Shown here one piece after another: positions 26,495 through 35,508 of a stretch of DNA of 64,000 bases. The stretch comes from Oceanihabitans gracilariae (GTDB taxonomy: Bacteria; Bacteroidota; Bacteroidia; Flavobacteriales; Flavobacteriaceae). Under the pieces are notes generated by a model that saw only the letters and a program-made list of their open reading frames with translations, searched no databases and was not told the origin of the DNA. The stretch's first letter is position 1. The number at the start of each line of letters is the position of its first letter. Where the stretch lies: the NCBI RefSeq assembly GCF_042684485.1, contig NZ_JBHULM010000007.1:62001-126000 (forward strand), in the 5' to 3' direction. Position numbers and translations under genes: made by a program.

Positions 26495-27508
26495 TTACTT
26501 CAGTTTTTCTGTCAATTCTATTATTCTTTTTTCAATTTCTTCATTGGTTATCTCTGCTTTTATATTCCTTTTCAAAATATTTTTCAGAGCCAATAATTGT
26601 GCTTTTTCTAACGCATTTTCTTGTGATATTGCATAATCAGGGATTACACCAATATGTTCCCAGTTTTTATTACTTGTTAAATTAGTTTCATTACCAGTAG
26701 GTACAAAAAATAGGAAATCGTTACTTATCACGAACAATTCTATAGGGTTAGCAGCACCAGCTGTTGTTTCACCAATTATTTTAGCAATCCCTTTTTGCTG
26801 AAGATTATAACTTAATGCTTCTGCCGCTGAAAAAGTATTTTTATTTGTCAATATATAGATTGGCTTATTCAAATATTTCTTACCAAGAACTTTAGATTTA
26901 GTTTTATTCTTAACGGTTTTATTACTTTGTCTAAAGTAGGTTTTACTTAACACTTGTTTATTTTCAATGAAATAACTGCAAAACAGCAACATCATTGGCC
27001 CATCTCCTCCCTGATTATTCCTTAAATCAATAATTAAGGAATTAGTATTAGAAACAAAATTCATAGCAGCAGCTAATGTCTCTCTGGAAGAATTAGATTC
27101 TGCAAAACCAGAGTAATTTATGTATCCAATATTGCCTTTAAGTCTTTCCACAGATTCAAAACCAAAATTCCATTTTCTATTAATTTCATTAAATTTTTGC
27201 TGTTGCTCCTTTTTGGATTCCGTATTATTTAAAAAATCAGGTCTGTAGAGCAGGGCAAAGTGTTTGTCATTACTCTTTTCTCTAAAGATGGCAGTAATAG
27301 TGTCTGCAAATTGTTTTTTAGACAAATTTTTAAAAGAATTATCTGAAAGAGATAATAGTTTAGCTTTAATTTCATTCGCTTTGTCAGAAAAGATGTAATA
27401 ATCACTAGTTTTATTAATCAAAGTGTCTACTATTTTTAAATAGTCAGTTTGTTCCTGTGATGTTGCAGTTATAGTTACTAGTAAAAATATAATAGTTAGT
27501 TGTTTCAT
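26495..27508 (-). CDS. Exported S41 family peptidase (CtpA-like)
   Basis: 337 residues: signal peptide MKQLTIIFLLVTITATSQ, a helical lead domain, then the S41 core with DLRNNQGGDGP (about 162-172), the catalytic serine in NTFSAAEALSYNLQ, and GETTAGAANP in the position of the family's GExTGG motif. No PDZ domain is seen, as in the Tricorn-core/tail-specific group lacking PDZ. Probably a periplasmic serine protease. Single-gene cassette; ends agree at 8 of 10 bases. A second S41 gene lies at the right edge of the window. Confidence 0.87.
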   Translation of the reverse strand: MKQLTIIFLLVTITATSQEQTDYLKIVDTLINKTSDYYIFSDKANEIKAKLLSLSDNSFKNLSKKQFADTITAIFREKSNDKHFALLYRPDFLNNTESKKEQQQKFNEINRKWNFGFESVERLKGNIGYINYSGFAESNSSRETLAAAMNFVSNTNSLIIDLRNNQGGDGPMMLLFCSYFIENKQVLSKTYFRQSNKTVKNKTKSKVLGKKYLNKPIYILTNKNTFSAAEALSYNLQQKGIAKIIGETTAGAANPIELFVISNDFLFFVPTGNETNLTSNKNWEHIGVIPDYAISQENALEKAQLLALKNILKRNIKAEITNEEIEKRIIELTEKLK

Positions 27509-27587
27509 TTAATTGACAATTCGAAGTTATTTTTTGTAAGTGTTTGAAAGTTCATTTTAATTAATATTCGTGAGATTTGTTTCGTAT

Positions 27588-27725
27588 GTTGCCTAACGGT
27601 CTCGGCTATGAGTAGTTGCGTGGGTTTCAAAACACTAACTTTTCGGATTATAACTGACCCTAAATTTATGAAATTCATTTTTGATGAAGCACTTAAACCG
27701 CTATTTTTATATACCTTGTTGTGTG
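27588..27725 (-). repeat. attC-like site s17, divergent form
   Basis: GTTGCCTAAC (27588-27597) to GTTGTGTG (27718-27725). The middle is unlike the standard classes (TTTTCGGATTATAACTGACC). Confidence 0.62.
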
Positions 27726-27769
27726 TAGTTATTTTTTGATTTCACTTTTCAATTCAAGTTGATTGCTTC

Positions 27770-28270
27770 TTATTCTTTCACTAATTCCAATTGCTTTTTA
27801 TAGTTTTCAATTCTTGAGTGTGCAGTTCCGTCTATTAATAAAATAACTATTAGCATTGCAATCGTTGTGATGCTAATTGCTCTCCAAGTTGGACTATCTA
27901 TAAATATAATTAACAAAGCAGCTACAATGATTATAATAGGAATAGCCTTAAATACTACTGTTTTATATTCTTTTAAAGTGCTTTCTGCTCTTGTAATTTC
28001 TGATTCTACAAATACCGTAGCATCTTTATTATATGCAGTTTCAAATTCTTTAATTCTTGATTTATTGGTAAAGAATAACCCTAGTCCTATTGTCAAAAGC
28101 AAAACACCTGCTACCGAAGTCGGAATTATGTATGCTCTTGCTATATCTGTTTTTCCAAGTTGCCAAAATCCGATGCTTGCTGATATAAATACAAATCCGA
28201 AAAGAATGAAAAATGGGGTTGAGAATAGTTCGGATTTTGCCCAATCTGTTGCTGTTTTTAATATATCCAT
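27770..28270 (-). CDS. Hypothetical membrane protein
   Basis: 166 residues with four hydrophobic helices (about 18-38, 48-68, 103-123 and 127-145) and a charged coiled segment between the second and third (KSRIKEFETAYNKDATVF). No recognised family. It lies three bases after the AraC gene on the same strand, so it is probably regulated with it. Confidence 0.72.
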   Translation of the reverse strand: MDILKTATDWAKSELFSTPFFILFGFVFISASIGFWQLGKTDIARAYIIPTSVAGVLLLTIGLGLFFTNKSRIKEFETAYNKDATVFVESEITRAESTLKEYKTVVFKAIPIIIIVAALLIIFIDSPTWRAISITTIAMLIVILLIDGTAHSRIENYKKQLELVKE

Positions 28271-28273
28271 AAT

Positions 28274-29185
28274 TTAATTCAATTTATATTTTTGTCTGTA
28301 TTCCGTTGGGCTTATACCTTCTTTCTTTTTAAATAATCTTGAGAAATATTGGGGATATTCAAATCCCAACTCATAAGCTACTTCCGAAATACTTTTATTC
28401 GGTTTCAATAAAATATTCTTTGCTTCATCAATTAAACGCAAGTGTAAATGTTCGGTAGTCGTTTTTCCTGTTTCTTTTTTTAGTGTATCACTTAAATAGC
28501 GTTGAGAAACGGACATTTTATTAGCTATTTGTTCTATGCTTGGAATACCTTTTTCTTGTAGTAGACCTAATTCAAAATATTCATACAATTGAAGATTAAA
28601 TCGCTCCAGCAAGTTATTTGATAATTCTTTTCTATTCAAAAACTGTCTTTCATAAAATCGATTGGCATACTTAAAAAGCGTACTTAATTGAGAAATGATA
28701 ATTTCTTTACTAAACTCATCTTGGTTGTTCTGATATTCTATTTCAATATTTTCAACTATCGATTCTATTTGCCTTTCTTCTTTTGGCGAAAGATGTAATG
28801 CTTCATTTACTGAATAGGAAAAGAAACCATATTTTTTTATTTGTTGTGCTAAATCTGTTCCTTTCAAAAAATCTTCGTGGAAGTTTATTGAAAAGCCTTT
28901 TCGCTCAAAAACCACGCTACTATCCCATTGTAGAATTTGCCTTGGTGCAATAAAAATTAATGCTCCATTGGTAAAATCATATTTTGTTCGTCCGTAGTTT
29001 AAATCTCCCTCCACATATTTTTTAAAACTTATAGAATAACAATCATTAGTTATTGGTGGCGAACTTTCTCTTGGACAAGGTAAATAACCATCTCCTTTTG
29101 AGTTGAAAACACTCAACATTGGATGTTCAGGTCTCGGTAATTCTAAATATTCTAGATAAGATGATAATGTTTTAAAGTGCTCCAT
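28274..29185 (-). CDS. AraC family transcription regulator
   Basis: 303 residues. The N-terminal cupin-like sensing domain is about 30-160. Two AraC helix-turn-helix motifs follow at the C-terminus: SIEQIANKMSVSQRYLSDTL and ISEVAYELGFEYPQYFSRLF, ending KKKEGISPTEYRQKYK. It is followed by a small membrane protein gene and preceded, 9 bases away, by an SDR gene; probably a regulator of that operon. Confidence 0.9.
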   Translation of the reverse strand: MEHFKTLSSYLEYLELPRPEHPMLSVFNSKGDGYLPCPRESSPPITNDCYSISFKKYVEGDLNYGRTKYDFTNGALIFIAPRQILQWDSSVVFERKGFSINFHEDFLKGTDLAQQIKKYGFFSYSVNEALHLSPKEERQIESIVENIEIEYQNNQDEFSKEIIISQLSTLFKYANRFYERQFLNRKELSNNLLERFNLQLYEYFELGLLQEKGIPSIEQIANKMSVSQRYLSDTLKKETGKTTTEHLHLRLIDEAKNILLKPNKSISEVAYELGFEYPQYFSRLFKKKEGISPTEYRQKYKLN

Positions 29186-29194
29186 AATACAAAT

Positions 29195-30145
29195 TTATAT
29201 ATTCCATTTTACACCTGTCTCTTTTTCTGAAAGTTCCCATAGTCGTTTTGCTACATTTTTATCTTTAGCGTGCGGTTCTATTTTATGTGCTCCAACTGGA
29301 CCTGTCCAATTGCTTCTTCCTGTTGGTCCATAAAAACCGCTTTGGTCTAAATGTGGTTCTGTTGCACACATTAATTGTGGATAAGCACCTTTTTCAGCTG
29401 ACTGCGTTAATGGCGATAATTTCATTATATTAAAGATGAATTTCATCATAAAACTACCACTCGTATTTATCAAGTTGGTTCTTGAAGAACCAGGATGACA
29501 CGCATAGGCTTTAACATCTGTATTTCCTGCTTCTTTCAATCTATCTTGTAATTCGTAAATTGACATTATCTGTGCGAGTTTACTTTGGCTGTAGGCATTA
29601 TTAGGCGTGTAATCTTTATCCCAATTCAAATCATCAAATTTGATGGTTTTAATTCCCATATCATATCCCAAACTCCCTACCGTTACAATTCGTCCTTTGG
29701 ATTTCTCAATAAGTGGGAACAATAAAGCTTGCAATGTCCAATTTCCATAATAATTCGTTCCCATTTGACTTTCCCAACCGTCTACAGTTAGCGTTTGTTT
29801 AGGTACTTGGGCAATTGCTGCATTGCAAATAAGTGCATCAATTTGAGGAACTGTTTTTATAACTTCTTCTGCTGCTTTTTTTACAGAGGTTTGTTTGGAT
29901 AAGTCCATTTGAATATTAATTACTTCAATGTTTTTACCCAATTCTTGTTTTAATGTTGCGATGGTGTCTTCTGCTTTTTTTGAGTTTCTATTAAGCATTA
30001 CTACTTTTGCACCTTTTGATAGCAATATTTTAGCTGCTTCAAATCCTGTTCCGCTTGTAGTTCCAGTGACTACGAATGTCTTGCCATTCAAATTGTCTAT
30101 TCTGTCAGGTGTCCAACCTTTTTTACCAAATTGATTTATATTCAT
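29195..30145 (-). CDS. Short-chain dehydrogenase/reductase, protochlorophyllide-reductase-like group
   Basis: About 316 residues from the start at 30145 (MNINQFGKKGWTPDRI); twelve codons before it are probably not translated. TGTTSGTGFEAA cofactor loop (about residues 25-36), CNAA (NNAG position), and the active-site YSQSK near 184. This longer SDR group often follows an AraC gene in Bacteroidota and reduces small carbonyl compounds. First gene of an SDR/AraC/membrane protein block. Confidence 0.88.
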   Translation of the reverse strand: MNINQFGKKGWTPDRIDNLNGKTFVVTGTTSGTGFEAAKILLSKGAKVVMLNRNSKKAEDTIATLKQELGKNIEVINIQMDLSKQTSVKKAAEEVIKTVPQIDALICNAAIAQVPKQTLTVDGWESQMGTNYYGNWTLQALLFPLIEKSKGRIVTVGSLGYDMGIKTIKFDDLNWDKDYTPNNAYSQSKLAQIMSIYELQDRLKEAGNTDVKAYACHPGSSRTNLINTSGSFMMKFIFNIMKLSPLTQSAEKGAYPQLMCATEPHLDQSGFYGPTGRSNWTGPVGAHKIEPHAKDKNVAKRLWELSEKETGVKWNI

Positions 30146-30249
30146 TTTGTCTATTTTTTTAAGATTAAAATTATAAGACAAAGGTCGGGTGGAAGTAGTA
30201 TCAATTCCTTACACAGATTTTCAAAAGTTGAATACTTTTTGGTTTGAGT

Positions 30250-30384
30250 GGTTAACGTGATTGTATATGGAAAGTTGCGTGTTTGTGTGCGAGGATTTTC
30301 CGAAGGAAAATCAGATGTAGCAAACGTACAACGACCTTTTGATTTAGATAAAACCAGCAATTTTTTATATACGTTGTTAGCCAC
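30250..30384 (-). repeat. attC-like site s18, GATTTTCC class
   Basis: GGTTAAC (30250-30256) to GTTAGCCAC (30376-30384). The stem is GATTTTCC-GAA-GGAAAATC. The AAC-side word does not pair with the GTTGTGTG word at 27718, so the block between them may be a fusion. Confidence 0.7.
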
Positions 30385-30817
30385 TGGTTTTATTCCGTTT
30401 TTTAATTATTCCGCTTATTATATTTATCGGATAAATTAACTGCCCGAAAATTGCAATTAAAGCTATTAAATAAATTCCAAAAGTCAGATTATTATTGAAA
30501 TTATATTCCATTATTGATTCTCGGAAAAGTTGCGCTAAAATCCATATGAGTAAAATTCCGCCAAAAGTCAGCGTAATGTGAATCAAATTCAGCCATTTGG
30601 ATAGCTTTCTGTTGGCTTTTAGCATCATCCAATATCCAATTCCGATTATTCCGAAAAGAATTGAAATCAGAATAGTTAAATCAATTTGGCTAAAAACGAA
30701 ATAAGTATCGTGAACATTTATATCCAACATTTCGTTTCTGTCTAATATTCCGAATAGGATTATTATTGGAATCGAAAGCAAAAAAATCAGATGCGGTTTG
30801 TTAATCAGGAATTTCAT
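30377..30817 (-). CDS. Hypothetical four-helix membrane protein
   Basis: 146 residues with four helices (about 11-28, 43-63, 75-95 and 112-132), including LIFLLSIPIIILFGILD and YLIALIAIFGQLIYPINI. The MLDINVHDTYFV loop after helix one recalls small cytochrome-oxidase-subunit-I-like proteins of Bacteroidota; this is only a resemblance. The stop codon TAA is part of the site core GGCTAAC. Cassette ends match over nine bases (GTTAGCCAC/GTGGCTAAC). Confidence 0.72.
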   Translation of the reverse strand: MKFLINKPHLIFLLSIPIIILFGILDRNEMLDINVHDTYFVFSQIDLTILISILFGIIGIGYWMMLKANRKLSKWLNLIHITLTFGGILLIWILAQLFRESIMEYNFNNNLTFGIYLIALIAIFGQLIYPINIISGIIKKRNKTSG

Positions 30818-30910
30818 TTTTCGGTTTCAGTTATATTTTCGGATTGAAATTCGTTCATTAAAAATCTAAAAATTTGAATTTATTACTAATTTTCGTTGGT
30901 CTGGTTAACT

Positions 30911-31270
30911 TGTGGCTAACTTATTTATATACGTGTATAATCAACCCTTTATTTCTATTATAGTTTGTATAAAGGTGTTTTATACTAAAGCAGTTATTAA
31001 TTGAAAGCATCTAAAATATATAAAGGTTTTAGTAAGTCGATGAATTAATAGCGAGACTAATATAGAAAATTTCTCTATTTAATATAAAATGGAAAACTAA
31101 TAAAATAGAAGTTGGGTTGCTTTTTATTTTAATAGTTTTTAAATACTATGTCTAGTTGAAAATAGGTTGTAGGTTTGTTGTATGTTGTGCAACGTTTGGT
31201 TTATGTTTAGGTATGTGGTTTAGCAACTATATTTAGCAAATACTAACCGAATAGAATATTCCACGTTATT
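30911..31270 (-). repeat. attC-like site s19, long form, interrupted
   Basis: TGTGGCTAAC (30911-30920), the long insert (30921-31190), then AACGTTTGGTTTATG and the inner words TTTAGCAACTATATTTAGC. It breaks off inside the apical hairpin at ATTCCACG near 31268, with no GTT-side end here. Confidence 0.6.
30921..31190. repeat. Long attC insert, copy c
   Basis: Nearly identical to copy d over its first 240 bases, including AAGTCGATGAATTAATAGCG; the two are probably recent copies. Confidence 0.7.
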
Positions 31271-31540
31271 TTTCAATTCCGTTTGAGTGAACAATTCCGA
31301 AACTTGTTTTATTCCACACACAATTCGATTTTAATTAATAATTCAAATAATAATTGTAACTAATTCAATACTTTTTCGTCTTATAATTACACTTAAATAC
31401 TTTACAATATGCGCAATTTTCTAAAATCATTCAAACAAAAATTTATTCAATTTTATAAGTGCGAATTAAAAAACTTTAATAGAATACTTGGAATTAATTA
31501 AATAATTCCGATGTGATTTTTATATACTCTAATTTTTGGA
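31271..31540. other. Orphan gene-free segment inside a broken repeat
   Basis: 270 bases between the left half of s19 and the right half s20. No recognisable gene. The only frame is a + strand 30-codon one (31409-31501, MRNFLKSFKQKF…) with no support. It may be the remains of a decayed cassette. Confidence 0.4.
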
Positions 31541-31664
31541 TTCAGATTTCGTTGCGTGTTTCAGTAACTAAATTAGTAAACAAAAACTATCCATATAAAA
31601 TCCTATAGGAATCCTGGAAAGTAGATAAGAACCAAGCAATAAATTATATACGCTGTTATCTTCT
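31541..31664 (-). repeat. attC-like site s20, right half
   Basis: Starts inside the short form (TTTCGTTGCGTGTTTCAGTA) and ends GTTATCTTCT (31655-31664), with the hairpin AAAATCC/GGAATCC. No clear AAC-side core. Confidence 0.55.
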
Positions 31665-31679
31665 GGCATTTCAATTTTG

Positions 31680-32114
31680 TTATTTATCTGAATTATCAAT
31701 TCTTATAAAATTATAAACGCCTTTGCCTTCTGCTATTAATTCATTTTTTTGGAAGGCTTTCATTTTTGTTACAAGTATTCTATTACCTAACCTAACGATT
31801 TTTCCTTCTACGATTATGGGTAATGCTTCTGCTCCTTTTAGATAATCTATTCTTAAATCAATTGTAGCTAATTTATCTTTTAAGGATGTAAAGTGAGTTC
31901 CACCTGCTATACCTCCTACAGAATCCATTATTGTGGCAATTATTCCGCCATGCCATCTATTTCTTCTTATGTCTCCAACGACTTCATCTCTAAACGGAAC
32001 ACTTACTTTTACAAATCCTTTTTCAAGTACCAATAATTCCAGACCTAAAAATTTATGAATTGGTATCTTTTCTTCAATTGTCTTTTTTATAAATTCTATG
32101 TTTTTTTCAATCAT
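31680..32114 (-). CDS. PaaI-family hotdog thioesterase
   Basis: 144 residues, full length for small hotdog thioesterases. It has the HGGIIATIMDSVGGIAG central helix, where the conserved acidic residue (Asp) and HGG loop act in thioester hydrolysis, and the LRIDYLKGAE strand. The substrate is probably an acyl- or phenylacyl-CoA. Single-gene cassette; the ends are imperfect (GTTATCT against AGGTAAT). Confidence 0.87.
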   Translation of the reverse strand: MIEKNIEFIKKTIEEKIPIHKFLGLELLVLEKGFVKVSVPFRDEVVGDIRRNRWHGGIIATIMDSVGGIAGGTHFTSLKDKLATIDLRIDYLKGAEALPIIVEGKIVRLGNRILVTKMKAFQKNELIAEGKGVYNFIRIDNSDK

Positions 32115-32146
32115 TTATTTAGATTTTAAATCTGAGACAGCTTGCA

Positions 32147-32279
32147 GGTAATGTGTTTGTATAAGAATAGTTGCGTGTATAAGTCACTAATTTAGCAAAT
32201 AAAAACCGAATAGAAAATCCGCGAGGATTTTCGTAAGTAAGCTCTTACTAGCCATTAATTATACACGTTATTGTGTGCA
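32147..32279 (-). repeat. attC-like site s21, short form, AAT and ATT cores
   Basis: GGTAAT (32147-32152) to ATTGTGTGCA (32270-32279), with a perfect stem GAAAATCC (32213-32220), loop GCGA, GGATTTTC (32225-32232). Confidence 0.72.
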
Positions 32280-32283
32280 GTTA

Positions 32284-32709
32284 TTAGTTTATTTTTTTCA
32301 TTTTTGAGAAGACACTTCCATTCAATTGATAAATTGAAAATTCAGTTTTTTTATCGTTCCAAATTGCTTTGCTGTCTTTTCTTTTTGGAACTCCTAAATA
32401 ATTATATTCTGTGATTTTTGATTCAAGAGAGATATTGTTTCCATAATCAAATATAAATTCTGTAAGCTCATTATTAGCATTACTTATTAATTCAATAGAG
32501 TTCGATCGACCAAAAACATTTTCTTTTAGATATATTCGGTTTTCTTTTGTTTCTATAAGATTATTAAATTTATTTATATCATCTCCGAGTTCAATTTTTC
32601 CATATTGGTATAAATTGATATGAGTAAAAATAGGTTTAGAGTTAGTGATTTTAGATGCTCCACAAGATGCTAAAATAAGCATCAGCGATATAAATAATTT
32701 TGTTTTCAT
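32284..32709 (-). CDS. Hypothetical lipoprotein
   Basis: About 141 residues from the start at 32709 (MKTKLFISLMLILASC, lipobox LASC); the eight codons before it lie in the core of s22 and upstream. The mature part has a short beta-rich domain (KIELGDDINKFNNLIE, ELISNANNELTEFIFDYG). No family recognised. Single-gene cassette; nine of ten end bases match (TTGTGTGCA/TGCACACAA). Confidence 0.72.
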   Translation of the reverse strand: MKTKLFISLMLILASCGASKITNSKPIFTHINLYQYGKIELGDDINKFNNLIETKENRIYLKENVFGRSNSIELISNANNELTEFIFDYGNNISLESKITEYNYLGVPKRKDSKAIWNDKKTEFSIYQLNGSVFSKMKKIN

Positions 32710-32724
32710 AAAGTTTGTTTTAAT

Positions 32725-32861
32725 TGCACACAACGGTTTTGTATATGATACGTTGCGTGGTTTAGCACGTAATTTAGCAAATAAAAACCGAATAGAAAAT
32801 CCGCGAGGATTTTCGTAAGTAGGCTAGTACTAGCAATGGATTATATACGTTGTTGTAGCCA
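32725..32861 (-). repeat. attC-like site s22, short form
   Basis: TGCACACAAC (32725-32734) to GTTGTAGCCA (32852-32861); full standard short form with the GAAAATCC/GGATTTTC stem. The next gene's stop codon (32841-32843) lies inside it. Confidence 0.78.
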
Positions 32862-33695
32862 GTATTTTTTCCTTAAGCTACTCAATTTAACTTTGTTTTT
32901 ACACTTATTATTTTCAAAGTCAGAATAGAATTCGTCTTGAAATAATTTCAGATTGTCCCAATTCGAAAAACTTTGATAATCTTTATTTGAAAAATAATCT
33001 TTATTAACTTTTAATTGTCCAATTTTTTCAAATTCCGTTTCCGACTTTTTGAAATGTTGAGCATAATACCAACTAATTTGTTCCTTTGGTTTATACTCTT
33101 TGTTTATTTGTTGTTCAAGTCTAAATAATAGTTTTGCGTTTTCGAAATCTTTTTCAGTTGGTTTTTCTGATTGTTTAATGTCAGTTACAACAATTAAATT
33201 CAGTCCGAATTCTGTTTCCTTTTCTGATTCTAAAACAAAAACTCCACAATAATCTCCATCATTTAATTTAAAAGCCAAACAATCGCCTTTTTCAAAAATT
33301 GCATTTCGTGTTTTTTTTACCTTTCGTTTTCGAGATGTCTTTTTTTCGGTCGATATTTTCTCTAAAAAACTATCTAAAACTTTTTTCCTTTTAGTCAAAT
33401 CAGATGTTGAAGCGTCAAGTTCTTTCCACAATTCAATATCCTTTCCAGATTCGACAATATCTTTAATTCGATTAAGAACTTTTGGGTCAAGTGATTTACA
33501 TTCCCATTGAGATTTTGCGATAGTTATCCAAAAGTTATTTTGGTCTTCGTGAGAATCAATCAGTTCCTTATTTTCCTTAATTAACTTTTCGGTAATCGCA
33601 GAGACTTCCATTCCTTGATTATATAATTCAAAGAATTCATAGTTAATATCTTCGTAAATATCATTTGAAGAAATTCCTGTTCCCCAAGTTCCCAT
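32841..33695 (-). CDS. DUF4259 domain protein
   Basis: 284 residues. The N-terminus MGTWGTGISSNDIYEDI is the hallmark of DUF4259 (WGxGxFxxDxAxD). The middle is helical and lysine-rich (KKTSRKRKVKKTRN near 128-141), followed by a beta-rich C-terminal part. Function unknown. The coding frame runs through the core into the repeat: the last residues WLQQRI and the TAA come from the ACGTATATAA end of s22. Cassette ends match over ten bases (GTTGTAGCCA/TGGCTACAAC). Confidence 0.8.
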   Translation of the reverse strand: MGTWGTGISSNDIYEDINYEFFELYNQGMEVSAITEKLIKENKELIDSHEDQNNFWITIAKSQWECKSLDPKVLNRIKDIVESGKDIELWKELDASTSDLTKRKKVLDSFLEKISTEKKTSRKRKVKKTRNAIFEKGDCLAFKLNDGDYCGVFVLESEKETEFGLNLIVVTDIKQSEKPTEKDFENAKLLFRLEQQINKEYKPKEQISWYYAQHFKKSETEFEKIGQLKVNKDYFSNKDYQSFSNWDNLKLFQDEFYSDFENNKCKNKVKLSSLRKKYWLQQRI

Positions 33696-33710
33696 AGGCG
33701 TTTCTTATAT

Positions 33711-34040
33711 TGGCTACAACTTATTTATATACGTGTATAATCAACCCTTTATTTCTATTATCGTTTGTATAAAGGTGTTTTATACTAAAGCAGTTATTAA
33801 TTGAAAGCATCTAAAATATATAAAGGTTTTAGTAAGTCGATGAATTAATAGCGAGACTAATATAGAAAATTTCTCAATTTTATATAAATTGGAAAACTAA
33901 TAAAATAGAAGTTGGGTTGCTTTTTATTTTAATAGTTTTTAAATACTATGTCTAGTTGAAATAGGGTGTAGGTTTGCTATGTTCTATTAAGTTACATAAA
34001 ATGACTAAAGAATACTTTATTGGCTACTTAGCTTGTTTTT
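33711..34040 (-). repeat. attC-like site s23, long form, right end missing
   Basis: TGGCTACAAC (33711-33720), then the long insert to about 34040. After TAGCTTGTTTTT the expected AACGGTTTTGTG part and the GTT-side end are absent. The gap 33696-34073 holds nothing else. Confidence 0.62.
33721..34040. repeat. Long attC insert, copy d
   Basis: Copy with the longer 3' extension GCTATGTTCTATTAAGTTAC … TTGGCTACTTAGCTTG, shared with copies f and g. A 60-codon + strand frame over its end is not conserved in those copies. Confidence 0.7.
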
Positions 34041-34073
34041 TTATTTCACACACACTCTCTGTATATACATTCA

Positions 34074-34760
34074 TTAGTTTGAACACGCATCTGAGAGCTT
34101 ATAAAAATATTTCATTTTATACTTTTTGTGCGCATTTTTTTCAGTACTTTTTTTAATAAATATGTCACAATCTTTAAAATATTCTGATAGTTGTTTTAGA
34201 CTAAATTTATTAGAAGTTTGTGTACTATTAAAGCTAAATATTATTTTATTAGAATTTGGTTTGGTTAAATACGTTTTTCCTCCACTCTTTCCAGGTTTGG
34301 CATAATAATAAAAGTCAACATTTTTTCCTGAATATTTTAATTTGGCTAAACCACCTTTATCTTCATTTTCATTATAAATGACCTTATAACGATTTATATA
34401 AGTTTCAATTTTAAATTCATCAGGATCATCACTTTTTTCAAGAATTTTCTGGTAAGTTTTAGAAGGGTTTTTACTGTTAATCTCTTTAAGTTGATTTACA
34501 ATTAATTCAGGTGGTGCTTGTGTGATACTATCAATATCAGATATTTTATAGGTAATACAATCTTTATTGTTATTTTCATTACATAATTTTACTTTACCAT
34601 TAAATTCTATGGTTTGCGAATTATTAATTTTTAGTTTACCTTTTTTAATAGTTCCATCATTAAATACAATGGTATCAATTGTAGGGATTTCGTTTTGTGA
34701 AAATGTATTAATACTAAAAATAAATAGAATTAATGCAATAAGGTAACTTTTCAATTTCAT
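34074..34760 (-). CDS. Hypothetical secreted protein
   Basis: 228 residues: signal peptide MKLKSYLIALILFIFSINTFSQ, then a small beta domain of the kind VFNDGTIKKGKLKINNSQTIEF (residues about 32-53), often seen in Bacteroidota stress or envelope proteins. The C-terminal part, from about 170, ends in a CDIFIKK…KLSDAC cysteine pair. Role unknown. Its left boundary has no clear core, so this cassette is damaged or merged. Confidence 0.72.
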   Translation of the reverse strand: MKLKSYLIALILFIFSINTFSQNEIPTIDTIVFNDGTIKKGKLKINNSQTIEFNGKVKLCNENNNKDCITYKISDIDSITQAPPELIVNQLKEINSKNPSKTYQKILEKSDDPDEFKIETYINRYKVIYNENEDKGGLAKLKYSGKNVDFYYYAKPGKSGGKTYLTKPNSNKIIFSFNSTQTSNKFSLKQLSEYFKDCDIFIKKSTEKNAHKKYKMKYFYKLSDACSN

Positions 34761-34784
34761 AATATTTAATCTGAATTTTCTTGA

Positions 34785-34907
34785 GTTATGGTTTCTTTGT
34801 GGCGTAATTTAGCACCCAATTTAGCAAAAAAGTACCGAATAGGAAATACGTGAGGATTTAGGGAAGTAGGAGAGCGCTAGCAATAATTTTTACACGTTGT
34901 TAGCAAC
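34785..34907 (-). repeat. attC-like site s24, degraded left end
   Basis: Recognisable from GTGGCGTAATTTAGCACCC through TTTAGCAAAAAAGTACCGAA to GTTAGCAAC (34899-34907); the AAC-side core is not visible. Confidence 0.6.
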
Positions 34908-34922
34908 AGTTATTTTAAGGTA

Positions 34923-35099
34923 TTAAGAATTATCATTTTCTTCTGTTTTATTTTTTTTATTAAGTGTGGTGCCAATTCCGGCTCCAATAGCAATACCTAC
35001 ACTAAGCCATAATCCTAGATTACGAGTTGCAACACCAACAGCAGTACCAATGGCAACTCCTATAGCAATTCCAAAAGCTAATTTGTTATTTGTTTTCAT
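34923..35099 (-). CDS. Small glycine-zipper membrane protein
   Basis: About 58 residues from the ATG at 35099 (MKTNNKLAFGIAIGVAIG); an in-frame ATG at 35141 would add 14 polar residues. Two helices with glycine-zipper spacing (GIAIGVAIGTAVG and GIAIGAGIGTT) flank LGLWLS. Such small proteins insert into membranes and pack through Gly faces. Function unknown. First of four genes between s24 and s25. Confidence 0.6.
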   Translation of the reverse strand: MKTNNKLAFGIAIGVAIGTAVGVATRNLGLWLSVGIAIGAGIGTTLNKKNKTEENDNS

Positions 35100-35205
35100 A
35101 AAGGTTTTATTATTTAATTTTTTGGTGTTTAATTCTATCATTAATATAATGTAGATACAGTCACCAATAGTATTAGTGCTGTTAAGGTATTAAATGTTAC
35201 AAATA

Positions 35206-35487
35206 TTATTGTAGTACCTTTTTATTTATACTTCTAACAAAAATTAGACTAAACCCAATTAAAGTTATGGCATATCCTAAAATGAGTCGAAAGGGTAATG
35301 GTATGATATGCCACAAAATAAGATTAGCTATTAATATAATTACTATTCCTGTTTTATTGTTTTGCAAGTAATTAAAGCTTAAAATCAATAAACCAAGATT
35401 GAAAATTTTAGAGCTTGGTCCTATAGTCATAAAAGGTTTCCAGATGGATGGAACTTTCGAAATATGATTAGTGAATTCACTACGCAT
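35206..35487 (-). CDS. Hypothetical small membrane protein
   Basis: 93 residues with three hydrophobic helices (about 25-40, 46-60 and 66-84: LILGYAITLIGFSLIFV) and the basic tail RSINKKVLQ. No recognised family. It lies 21 bases after the next small membrane protein gene on the same strand and is probably cotranscribed. Confidence 0.62.
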   Translation of the reverse strand: MRSEFTNHISKVPSIWKPFMTIGPSSKIFNLGLLILSFNYLQNNKTGIVIILIANLILWHIIPLPFRLILGYAITLIGFSLIFVRSINKKVLQ

Positions 35488-35508
35488 TTCTTGGTTTGGA
35501 AAACTCCA

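Noticed and set aside
31409..31501. 30-codon + strand frame MRNFLKSFKQKF…
   Set aside because: Too short, with no promoter, ribosome site or second copy to support it.
33974..34156. 60-codon + strand frame at the end of insert copy d
   Set aside because: Copies f and g have stops in the same frame, and it overlaps the end of the secreted protein gene.
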